The translations under genes were made by a program, and so were the position numbers. From Nitrospira lenta (GTDB taxonomy: Bacteria > Nitrospirota > Nitrospiria > Nitrospirales > Nitrospiraceae): 5,685 nucleotides of DNA. Every line of letters begins with the position of its first letter. Position 1 is the stretch's first letter. This document shows positions 1 to 5,605 of this stretch, in pieces. The notes below the pieces were generated by a model. It was not told the origin of the DNA. It saw only the letters and a program-made list of their open reading frames with translations, and ran no database searches. Where the stretch lies: contig CAMDRK010000184.1 of assembly GCA_945906715.1 (NCBI GenBank), positions 1 through 5,685 of the forward strand, in the 5' to 3' direction.

Positions 1-24
1 ATCCTTCACGAATGTTGCCTTGTC

Positions 25-54
25 TTGACGGCTAAAAGAATCGTGGAGTAAGGT
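25..54 (+). promoter_or_regulatory. Possible sigma-70 promoter for pup
   Basis: TTGACG at 25-30 matches five of six bases of the -35 consensus. It is followed after 18 nt by TAAGGT at 49-54, which matches only three of six in the -10 consensus. Transcription would start near position 61 and leave a leader of about 60 nt before the pup start codon. The weak -10 makes this a candidate only. The first 119 bases show no convincing coding sequence, so pup could instead be read through from genes to the left of the window. Confidence 0.35.
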
Positions 55-106
55 GACCGTATGGGATCACGCTGGTGGCTGACCCACGAGAGTTTCCCAG
101 AATCAC

Positions 107-114
107 GGGAGGTG
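107..114 (+). promoter_or_regulatory. Ribosome binding site that fixes the pup start
   Basis: GGGAGGTG lies 5 nt before the ATG at 120 and is a strong Shine-Dalgarno match. An in-frame GTG at 75 would add 15 residues but has no comparable site in front of it. The ATG at 120 also gives the usual Pup length, so this site decides the start. Confidence 0.75.
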
Positions 115-119
115 CTCGG

Positions 120-317
120 ATGGAGAAACAAGAGCGCAAGCAGGAACCCAGGCGGGAGCCTCAGGGGAAGGAAGAGGTCAAGGCCAATCCGAAGGTCGTC
201 GAGGCCGGCAAGAAGTTGAAAGAAGACATCGATAAGCTGGTCGATGAAATCGACGACGTGCTTGAAACGAACGCCGAAGAATTCGTCAAGAACTACGTGC
301 AAAAAGGAGGGGAGTAG
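120..317 (+). CDS. pup: Prokaryotic ubiquitin-like protein Pup
   Basis: Pup is a small, mostly disordered protein. The ligase PafA links it through its C-terminal glutamate to lysines of target proteins, and the ATPase ring Mpa/ARC then feeds the tagged proteins to the 20S proteasome. The product has 65 residues, the usual family size (about 60-70). Residues 1-30 are very polar and rich in Lys, Glu, Arg and Gln. Residues 31-56 form the amphipathic, coil-forming segment, with LVDEIDDVLE at 40-49 and NAEEFV at 51-56. The tail YVQKGGE occupies 59-65. These segments agree closely with the mycobacterial Pup C-terminal half as I remember it. The last residue is Glu, so Dop deamidation, needed for Gln-ending Pups, should be unnecessary. 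The GGE tail separates it from UBact, whose end is R-T/S-G-E/Q. The ATG at 120 is chosen for its Shine-Dalgarno site. No proteasome, PafA, Dop or Mpa gene is in the window; recJ follows 263 nt later. Confidence 0.93.
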   Translation: MEKQERKQEPRREPQGKEEVKANPKVVEAGKKLKEDIDKLVDEIDDVLETNAEEFVKNYVQKGGE

Positions 318-343
318 CGCCGGTAGTTAGGCGAACTACTCCC
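310..343 (+). terminator. Hairpin at the end of pup, possible terminator
   Basis: GGGAGTA (310-316) pairs perfectly with TACTCCC (337-343), and an inner CGCC (318-321) pairs with GGCG (330-333). The structure begins inside the last Pup codons and includes part of the TAG stop codon (315-317). It is followed by TTCTTT and a C-rich run rather than a clean T tract, so termination could be weak. A competing 9-bp pairing joins 305-313 with 349-357. Ending the pup transcript here would fit with recJ having its own promoter. Confidence 0.45.
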
Positions 344-386
344 TTCTTTCCCCTCCTCACCTCGCTCCAGTGTCTAGCAGAATGCT

Positions 387-474
387 GGTAAGTACTCAGG
401 TGCTCAGCCTGGAAGTGTTCGGAACTCCGACCTTCAGCCTGAACACCTTCAGCCTATCTACCTGAGTAGTTGCC
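387..474. repeat. Hairpin repeat element upstream of recJ
   Basis: The arms 387-401 and 460-474 are 15-nt inverted repeats with one G·T wobble and one mismatch; the inner 9 bp (TACTCAGGT with ACCTGAGTA) are perfect. Inside, GTGTTC (415-420) pairs with GAACAC (441-446). The 11-mer ACCTTCAGCCT occurs twice, at 430-440 and 445-455, a spacing of 15 nt. A partial copy of the arm (AACTACTC) lies at 334-341. No flanking target-site duplication and no reading frame are visible. The arm sequence looks like an intergenic repeat I recall from Nitrospira genomes, but its copy number cannot be judged here. Confidence 0.6.
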
Positions 475-505
475 AAAACAAACCTGAGCAACCACTCCGG
501 CTGGT

Positions 506-534
506 TTGACAACGCGGGGCTTAAGGACTAGTAT
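506..534 (+). promoter_or_regulatory. Sigma-70 promoter of the recJ-rel unit
   Basis: A perfect -35 box, TTGACA (506-511), is followed after an ideal 17 nt by TAGTAT (529-534), which matches four of six bases of the -10 consensus. Initiation is expected near 541, giving a leader of about 40 nt before the recJ ATG. The -35 box overlaps one arm of a 6-bp inverted repeat, CAAACC (479-484) and GGTTTG (503-508). That repeat could be an operator or chance. Confidence 0.7.
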
Positions 535-580
535 CCCTTTAATTCTCAGATAGTTAGCTTCAAATCCTCAAGAGGCCCAC

Positions 581-2278
581 ATGAAGTCAAGGCTCTGGGT
601 CTTCCGTGATATCAATCTATCTCAGCGGGCTTCGTTAGCTCAGGCCCTCTCAATTTCTCCAGCTACGGCATCGTTGTTTTTGGCCCGAGGCGTGACTACA
701 CCGGATGAGGCCACGTCATGGATGTCGATGCAGACGCCTCACGATCCATTTTTGATTCCCGACATGGACCAGGCGGTCGAACGGTTGTATCGCGCCGTCA
801 CGACTCAGGAGCCGATCTGTTTTTACGGCGATTACGATGTCGATGGGATTACGGCGACCAGCGTCTATCTGTCGTTCTTTGGCGGGTTGGGCGCACGGGT
901 TCGCGCCTATGTTCCGCATCGTCTCCGCGAAGGCTACGGACTCAACCTCGGCGCCGTGCAGCGTCTGCATGATGAGGGCATCTCATTGTTGGTGACGTCC
1001 GATTGCGGTACGACCTCGCACAAAGAAATCGCATTGGCGGCCAGCCTTGGTATGGATGTGGTGGTGACGGATCATCACCAGACTGATGAGGGCATGCCGC
1101 CGGCTGTGGCGGTACTCAATCCCCATCGAGCCGGCTCTCGTTACCCTTTTCTCGGTCTCTGTTCTGCGGCGCTGGCCTACAAGGTGGCACAGGCCTATCA
1201 GCTGCGCTACGGGGTTGCCGGCGTACCGCTGGAGTCATTGCTCGATCTCGTGGCGTTGGCGACGGTTGCCGACGTCGTTCCTTTGCACGATGAGAATCGA
1301 AGGTTTGTGCGTGAAGGATTGGTCCAGTTGTCGCGTGGTGCGCGCTGTGGTGTTCGCGCGCTGAAGCAGGTGGCGGGCGTGACACAGGATTGCACGGCGG
1401 AAACGATTGCCTATAAACTGGCGCCGCGCATCAATGCCGCAGGGCGATTGGATGATGCCATGTTGGGTGTGCGGTTGTTGACGACCGACGACCCGGCCGA
1501 GGCGCAGCGATTGGCAGACCGGCTTGAGCAACTAAATCGTGAACGGCAGCGTATCGAAGTGGATATCATGGCGGAGGCGCTGGCCTCGTTGAAGGATCGC
1601 GAAGCGCCGCCAGCACTTGTGCTGGCCTCCCGGCATTGGCACCTCGGAGTGGTCGGTATCGTCGCGGCGCGTTTGGTCGACCGGTTTCAGCGCCCGGCGA
1701 TTGTCATGTCCATCAATGAACAGGGTATCGCCAAAGGCTCAGCGCGGACGACCGGCGGGTTCGATCTCTATCAAGGATTGGCTTCCTGTCGGGAGTTGTT
1801 GGAGGCCTTCGGAGGGCATCCGAGTGCCGCTGGTGTGACGGTTCGCGAGTCCCGGATCGACGAGTTTCGCGCAAAATTTTCCGATGTGGTGGCCGGATGG
1901 ACCCACGATGGCGCCAAGGTTCCAACGCTGAACGTTGATGCTGAAGTGCGTCTGGACGAAGTGAATCTGCAGTTGCTCAGGGAAATCGGTTCACTGCATC
2001 CGTTCGGCGCGGGTAATCCAGAGCCCACGTTTGCGGTAACCCGTCTTGAAGTCATGGATTCACGCACGGTTGGCGAGAAACATCTGAAAATGACCGTGCG
2101 GCAGGGGACATCACTGCCGTTCGATAGTATCGGGTTCGGCATGAAGTCGTTGCTGGAGCGGGGCATTCCGTTGCGCGCCCCGGTCGATCTGGCCTTCACT
2201 CCCGAATTGAACCACTGGAACGGCCGTGACCGGATTCAGCTTCGCATTCGCGATATTCGACCGAGCGTGAGTAGGTAA
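581..2278 (+). CDS. recJ: Single-stranded-DNA-specific exonuclease RecJ
   Basis: RecJ is a cytoplasmic nuclease that degrades single-stranded DNA 5' to 3' in recombination, mismatch repair and rescue of stalled forks. At 565 residues the protein is close to E. coli RecJ (577). The DHH phosphoesterase core shows DYDVDG at 84-89, SDCG with D141, the signature DHH at 164-166, and TVAD with D231, the expected metal-binding acidic and histidine residues. PRINAAGRLDD (282-292) follows, then the DHHA1 domain with GGH at 411-413. A C-terminal OB-like domain begins near 460 and carries LHPFGAGNPEP at 472-482. All key residues are present and there is no frameshift. AAGAGG at 570-575 lies 5 nt before the ATG and supports the start. 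A sigma-70 promoter lies just upstream and rel follows after 11 nt, so the two are probably cotranscribed. RecJ is well separated from short DHH phosphodiesterases such as NrnA by length and the OB domain. Confidence 0.96.
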   Translation: MKSRLWVFRDINLSQRASLAQALSISPATASLFLARGVTTPDEATSWMSMQTPHDPFLIPDMDQAVERLYRAVTTQEPICFYGDYDVDGITATSVYLSFFGGLGARVRAYVPHRLREGYGLNLGAVQRLHDEGISLLVTSDCGTTSHKEIALAASLGMDVVVTDHHQTDEGMPPAVAVLNPHRAGSRYPFLGLCSAALAYKVAQAYQLRYGVAGVPLESLLDLVALATVADVVPLHDENRRFVREGLVQLSRGARCGVRALKQVAGVTQDCTAETIAYKLAPRINAAGRLDDAMLGVRLLTTDDPAEAQRLADRLEQLNRERQRIEVDIMAEALASLKDREAPPALVLASRHWHLGVVGIVAARLVDRFQRPAIVMSINEQGIAKGSARTTGGFDLYQGLASCRELLEAFGGHPSAAGVTVRESRIDEFRAKFSDVVAGWTHDGAKVPTLNVDAEVRLDEVNLQLLREIGSLHPFGAGNPEPTFAVTRLEVMDSRTVGEKHLKMTVRQGTSLPFDSIGFGMKSLLERGIPLRAPVDLAFTPELNHWNGRDRIQLRIRDIRPSVSR

Positions 2279-2289
2279 GTGAGTGAATC

Positions 2290-4470
2290 ATGGTGTACCA
2301 AACTGTCACAGACCTCGACCAACTGCTGGATCGGATCAGAAGTTATCATGCCGATGCCGACCTCGGCTTAGTTCGCAAGGCCTACGAGTTTTCCGCGAAA
2401 GCGCATGAAGGACAACTTCGTCGGTCCGGAGAACCCTACCTTCAGCATCCCATCGCCGTTGCCGGAGTCCTGACCTCGCTCAAAACAGATGTCACCGCCA
2501 TCGTCGCAGCGCTGCTGCACGATACCCTGGAAGATACGGTTGCCACGCCTGCTGAACTCGAAAGAGAGTTCGGAAAAGACGTCGTGCATCTGGTTGATGG
2601 GGTGACCAAGATTGGCAAGATCACGTTTCGAAGCTACGAAGAAAAACAGGCCGAGAATTTCCGCAAGATGGTGCTGTCGATGGCGGACGATATCCGGGTC
2701 GTCCTCATCAAGCTCGCCGACCGGCTGCATAACATGCGGACCTTAGAGCATCTCAGCGCGCCTAAGCGGCAGGAGATCGCCCAGGAGACGTTGGAGATCT
2801 ATGCGCCGCTGGCGAACCGCCTAGGAATCGGGTGGATCAAGAATGAGCTTGAGGATCTATGCCTTAAACACCTCAAACCTGAAGTCTACGAGACATTACG
2901 TGTCCGTGTGGCAAAACGGGACGAGGATCGGCAGCAGTATATCGATGAAGTCAGCCAGCTCGTGCATAAGACCATGCAAGAGAACGGGTTGATCGGACAT
3001 GTCTACGGTCGGCCTAAACATCTCTACGGCATTTACCAAAAGATGAATAAGCAGTCGATTACGTTTGAAGAGGTCTACGATCTGACTGCGCTGCGGATCG
3101 TGACCGATAGCAAGATGAACTGTTATGCCGTGCTCGGGGTGATTCACTCGGTCTGGCGGCCCGTACCGGGGCGTTTCAAGGACTACATCGCAATTCCAAA
3201 GTCCAATCTCTATCAGTCTTTACATACGACGGTGGTGGGCCCGAAGGGGGAGCACGTCGAATTCCAAATTCGCACAGAAGAGATGCATCGTATCGCCGAA
3301 CACGGCATCGCTGCCCATTGGAAGTATAAAGAACAGGGACAGGTGGCAGATCGTGACAGCAAGGCCTTCGGCTGGCTCCACCAATTCGTCGAATGGCATG
3401 AAGACTTGACGGATAACCGGCAGTTCATGGACTCGGTGAAACTCGACCTCTTTCACGATGTGGTCTATGTGTTCACGCCCAAAGGGATTGTGAAAGAGTT
3501 GCCGAGAGGATCGACTCCCGTCGATTTTGCATTCGCGATTCATACCCAGGTCGGAGACCATTGTGTCGGGGCCAAGGTGGACGGGAAGATCGTGCCGCTC
3601 AAGCATCAACTGGCCAGTGGCGATACGGTCGAAATTCTGACGTCTCCCACACAATCGCCGCACAAGGACTGGTTGAAGTTCGTCCGCACCTCGCGCGCGA
3701 AGACGAAGATCAAACACTGGATCAAGCTCGAAGAGCAGAAGCGCAGTATCGAGATCGGCCGCCGTTTACTGGAGTCGGAGTTCCGCCGTCAGGGAATGGC
3801 GCCGGCCAGGATGTTCAAATCGGCGGAGCTGTTAGAAGCTGCTCGTCAATCGGGATTCGACAGTATCGACGAATTGGCTGCGGCAGTTGGGTTCGGTCGT
3901 GTGGCGACGTCGCAGGTGATCGGCAAACTCACCACTCCGTCACCTGGGACGCCGGCGCCGGCCCCGGAACCTCCTGCTGTACGTAAGGCGGTCGGTGGGA
4001 AGAGCGACGGCACGGGCGTACAGGTCAAAGGGTCTCGGGATCTACTGATGCAGCTGTCGCGCTGTTGCCACCCTGTGCCAGGCGACCGCATCCTCGGATA
4101 TATTACTCGTGGCCGCGGCCTGACGATCCATGCCGTCGATTGTCCGAATCTTGAGGCGCTGGACTATGACAGGGAACGGCTGGTAGAGGTGGAATGGGAT
4201 GCTGCCACACCCAGTACACACTCGGTCAAAATGTCCATTGTCGCCGTCGATAAGACAGGAGTCTTGGCGAAGGTGTCTTCTGCGATTGCGGAATGCCATG
4301 CCAACATCAGCCGTGCCGAGATCGCGACGAGGGAGGATCAGAAGGCTGTGCTGGACTTTGTCGTAGAAGTGTCAGATACCCACCACATCGATCAGGTAAT
4401 CAAAGCCGTTGAGCGTGTGGATGGAGTGATTACGGCGAGGCGGATGAGGGCCTGGCAGGAACGCTCTTAG
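2290..4470 (+). CDS. rel: Bifunctional (p)ppGpp synthetase/hydrolase (Rel/SpoT)
   Basis: This long RelA/SpoT homolog makes the alarmones ppGpp and pppGpp from ATP and GDP or GTP, and hydrolyses them, setting the stringent response. At 726 residues it has full family length. The N-terminal HD hydrolase keeps H53, HDTLED (77-82) and DRLHN (144-148), so it should be active. The synthetase has GRPKHLYGIYQKM (240-252), YDLTALR (263-269), RFKDYIAIPK (295-304), YQSLHT (308-313) and EFQIRT (324-329). RFKD is the charge signature of bifunctional enzymes; synthetase-only RelA has an acidic version. A TGS domain (about 390-452) and a helical region follow. A Pro/Ala-rich linker (about 548-577) leads to the zinc-finger-type domain with C592, C593, H614 and C618. 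An ACT domain ends the protein (about 645-720). The ribosome site before the ATG is weak (AAGTGAG in the 11-nt gap), which suggests translational coupling with recJ. In Bacillus, recJ and relA are also near each other, with apt between. Confidence 0.95.
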   Translation: MVYQTVTDLDQLLDRIRSYHADADLGLVRKAYEFSAKAHEGQLRRSGEPYLQHPIAVAGVLTSLKTDVTAIVAALLHDTLEDTVATPAELEREFGKDVVHLVDGVTKIGKITFRSYEEKQAENFRKMVLSMADDIRVVLIKLADRLHNMRTLEHLSAPKRQEIAQETLEIYAPLANRLGIGWIKNELEDLCLKHLKPEVYETLRVRVAKRDEDRQQYIDEVSQLVHKTMQENGLIGHVYGRPKHLYGIYQKMNKQSITFEEVYDLTALRIVTDSKMNCYAVLGVIHSVWRPVPGRFKDYIAIPKSNLYQSLHTTVVGPKGEHVEFQIRTEEMHRIAEHGIAAHWKYKEQGQVADRDSKAFGWLHQFVEWHEDLTDNRQFMDSVKLDLFHDVVYVFTPKGIVKELPRGSTPVDFAFAIHTQVGDHCVGAKVDGKIVPLKHQLASGDTVEILTSPTQSPHKDWLKFVRTSRAKTKIKHWIKLEEQKRSIEIGRRLLESEFRRQGMAPARMFKSAELLEAARQSGFDSIDELAAAVGFGRVATSQVIGKLTTPSPGTPAPAPEPPAVRKAVGGKSDGTGVQVKGSRDLLMQLSRCCHPVPGDRILGYITRGRGLTIHAVDCPNLEALDYDRERLVEVEWDAATPSTHSVKMSIVAVDKTGVLAKVSSAIAECHANISRAEIATREDQKAVLDFVVEVSDTHHIDQVIKAVERVDGVITARRMRAWQERS

Positions 4471-4475
4471 CCCAC

Positions 4476-4599
4476 GGGATGCTGAAAAAAACCGCCAGCT
4501 TCGTTCTCGCCTCGAAAGCATCCTCAACGTAGCCCAGAGGCTACGCCTCCGGTGCTTTCGTCGGCTGCGGCCTTGCTGGACGGTCTTTTTGAGCATCCC
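4476..4599. repeat. 124-nt imperfect palindromic repeat element
   Basis: The ends GGGATGCT (4476-4483) and AGCATCCC (4592-4599) pair perfectly. Next come an A7 run (4485-4491) opposite T5 (4586-4590), CCG-CCAGC (4492-4499) opposite GCTGGACGG (4575-4583) with one bulge, CGAAAGCA (4513-4520) opposite TGCTTTCG (4553-4560), and CGTAGCC (4528-4534) opposite GGCTACG (4539-4545) around a 4-nt loop. It carries no gene. CCCAC occurs at both edges (4471-4475 and 4597-4601), a possible but weak target-site duplication that overlaps the right arm. The layout resembles a MITE or a large REP-type element, and I recall similar sequences between genes in Nitrospira. Confidence 0.7.
4485..4590. terminator. 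Probable bidirectional terminator between rel and DUF192 gene
   Basis: Within the palindrome, GC-rich stems (CCGCCAGC with GCTGGACGG, and inner stems) are followed on the plus strand by TCTTTTT (4584-4590). On the minus strand they are followed by seven T (complement of 4491-4485). Each side therefore has a stem followed by a T tract, placed between two genes that point toward each other. It would stop rel transcripts and those of the convergent DUF192 gene. The long, interrupted hairpin is less compact than a classic terminator. Confidence 0.55.
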
Positions 4600-4617
4600 A
4601 CCGAGTGTTTTCTCGGT
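4600..4617. other. Small hairpin next to the palindrome
   Basis: ACCGAG (4600-4605) and CTCGGT (4612-4617) form a perfect 6-bp stem with a 6-nt loop of TGTTTT. It abuts the right end of the large palindrome. On the plus strand it is not followed by a T run, so its role is unclear; it may assist 3'-end formation. Positions 4618-4683 show nothing further that I recognise. Confidence 0.4.
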
Positions 4618-4683
4618 ATCTCAGACATGCGGATCAGTGAGGTTACTGGCCTGCGTCAATAGATTCTCCGCAGATTGCTAGAC

Positions 4684-5151
4684 CTATGGGACTTGGAATT
4701 GGAGTTTCGATCCTCGCTGTAGCTTCAAACTCTCCGCTCGGCCCCCTGCAAGTTCCAAGACATAAAGTGCGCCTTCGTTGGGCCGGTATTGGGGGCAGCT
4801 GTCGTCCGTTCTCGTGCAGATTGGGACGTTCTGTTCTATATGAATAATCTGCTTTTTCTCATTGAGCCAGATGAGATCGAGTGGGATTTTTGTATTTTTC
4901 ATCCAGAACACCCAGGCCTCTGCTTGGGAGAACGTAAAGAGCATCCCTCGGTCCGGGGCTAAATGCGTTCGGTACATCAAGCCCTCTGCTCGTTTCTGTG
5001 GCGTGTTGGCCAATTCTGCCTGAATGATGGCGCCTCCTGGGAGGTTAATTGGGATCAGCCCGGGCTGGGATGGATCGTTTCCCGCCAGGGTATAGCAGGG
5101 GAACGAGAAGAGGAGAACGAGGAAAAGGACAAGTGGTCGGCGTTGTTGCAC
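4684..5151 (-). CDS. Exported DUF192 family protein
   Basis: The 155-residue product belongs to the DUF192 (COG1430) family, whose function is not established. Residues 1-23 look like a Sec signal peptide: QQRR, then a hydrophobic stretch at about 7-17, and a possible cleavage site after TLA (21-23). C19 is not in a proper lipobox (SFPC), so a lipoprotein is unlikely; the mature protein should be periplasmic or secreted. Family signatures visible are RAEGLMYR (54-61), GMLF (69-72), WMKNTKIPLDLIW (83-95), two cysteines at 112 and 119, and YVLEL followed by AGG (130-137). The start is GTG: an in-frame TAG lies 9 nt upstream and the next in-frame Met is residue 59, which would remove the signal peptide and part of the domain. 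AGGA (complement of 5162-5159) is a possible ribosome site 7 nt before the GTG. The gene converges with rel and diverges from the small gene at 5295. Confidence 0.88.
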   Translation of the reverse strand: MQQRRPLVLFLVLLFSFPCYTLAGNDPSQPGLIPINLPGGAIIQAELANTPQKRAEGLMYRTHLAPDRGMLFTFSQAEAWVFWMKNTKIPLDLIWLNEKKQIIHIEQNVPICTRTDDSCPQYRPNEGALYVLELAGGRAESLKLQRGSKLQFQVP

Positions 5152-5157
5152 GGCGGC

Positions 5158-5186
5158 ATCCTATCGGCCTGCCAGGAGTGAGTCAA
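5158..5186 (-). promoter_or_regulatory. Candidate promoter of the DUF192 gene
   Basis: On the minus strand TTGACT (5186-5181, five of six -35 consensus bases) is followed after exactly 17 nt by TAGGAT (5163-5158, four of six -10 consensus bases). Initiation would fall at about 5152-5150, essentially on the GTG start codon, giving a leaderless or near-leaderless mRNA. The AGGA that could act as ribosome site lies inside the -10 box, so it would be absent from that transcript. Confidence 0.45.
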
Positions 5187-5280
5187 GTTTGAAGTCGCCT
5201 GGGTCGCAGGCCGGGTTGAGGAGTTAGGCAATGCATCGTTCGTATCTGTTATCCTTGAGATTACAAAACTATGAGATAAA

Positions 5281-5286
5281 AAGGAG
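5281..5286 (+). promoter_or_regulatory. Ribosome binding site of the 73-residue gene
   Basis: AAGGAG lies 8 nt before the ATG at 5295 in an A-rich setting. This strong site is the main support for translation of the small plus-strand gene, and argues against the 179-residue minus-strand frame that covers the same DNA. I see no clear -35/-10 pair in the 5187-5280 stretch for this gene. Confidence 0.7.
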
Positions 5287-5294
5287 ATCTGAAA

Positions 5295-5516
5295 ATGGCT
5301 GAGTGGGTGACTTACAAAAATCATAAGATTAAGGCCTGTTCTCAACATCTCGGAGGTGACCAATGGTCGCCCAAAGCGCTGGCATGGCTCTCCGAGGGGG
5401 GACGAGCGCCGATGAAAACCCTGGAGGGTGAATCGCATGAGGTCAGGGACACAGAAAAAAAGGCGAATGAGATCGCGCTTGGAAAGGCCAAGAAATGGGT
5501 CGATCAGCACCAATAG
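5295..5516 (+). CDS. Small protein of unknown function (73 residues)
   Basis: I do not recognise this protein with confidence. It has 73 residues, no signal peptide and no membrane segment, so it is probably cytoplasmic. The first half looks strand-rich (EWVTYKNHKIKAC at 3-15, then WSPKALAWLSEGG at 24-36, possibly two or three strands). The second half is highly charged and likely helical (about 52-71), ending in KAKKWVDQHQ. The layout of an opening 'Y-K-x-x-x-I' strand and a closing helix 'A-x-x-x-G-K-x-W-(V/I)-D' recalls short beta-beta-beta-alpha domains found in many proteobacterial hypothetical proteins, but this is only a resemblance. There is one cysteine (C15). A strong Shine-Dalgarno site supports the ATG. 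It diverges from the DUF192 gene, and a further small gene follows 89 nt later in the same direction. Confidence 0.7.
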   Translation: MAEWVTYKNHKIKACSQHLGGDQWSPKALAWLSEGGRAPMKTLEGESHEVRDTEKKANEIALGKAKKWVDQHQ

Positions 5517-5605
5517 GTTGAAGCTGTCCCGCTCCTGCCACGTGCATCTTGCAATCGCGCGGTCGCCTATGCGATCCTCGGCCCGAACAAGCAAGGGGTG
5601 GGTAT

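Noticed and set aside
1..51. Open frame from the left edge to a TAA at 49-51, as the tail of an upstream gene
   Set aside because: Only 16 codons with no recognisable family end, and they overlap the candidate promoter; it cannot be supported.
75..119. In-frame GTG at 75 as a longer start for pup
   Set aside because: No Shine-Dalgarno site precedes it, it would make Pup unusually long (80 residues), and a strong site sits exactly before the ATG at 120.
6..302. 98-residue minus-strand frame opposite pup
   Set aside because: It mirrors the Pup coding sequence, which has clear homology; the leucine and phenylalanine richness arises from Pup's Glu and Lys codons read backwards.
1771..2199. 142-residue minus-strand frame inside recJ
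   Set aside because: Lies wholly within a conserved gene, has low-complexity Ser/Arg/Thr composition and no family signature.
3220..3717. 165-residue minus-strand frame inside rel
   Set aside because: Covers the conserved synthetase and TGS coding region of rel and shows no recognisable motif.
5197..5211. GCCTG/CAGGC hairpin between the divergent genes as an operator or attenuator
   Set aside because: A 5-bp stem in GC-rich DNA is expected by chance and it does not overlap either promoter box.
5554..5575. Weak inverted repeat ATCGC/GCGAT after the 73-residue gene as a terminator
   Set aside because: Only 5 bp with a 12-nt loop and no following T tract.
5055..5594. 179-residue minus-strand frame covering the small gene and overlapping the DUF192 start
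   Set aside because: Overlaps the well-supported DUF192 gene in another frame and the plus-strand gene that has a strong ribosome site; it shows no domain or good start.
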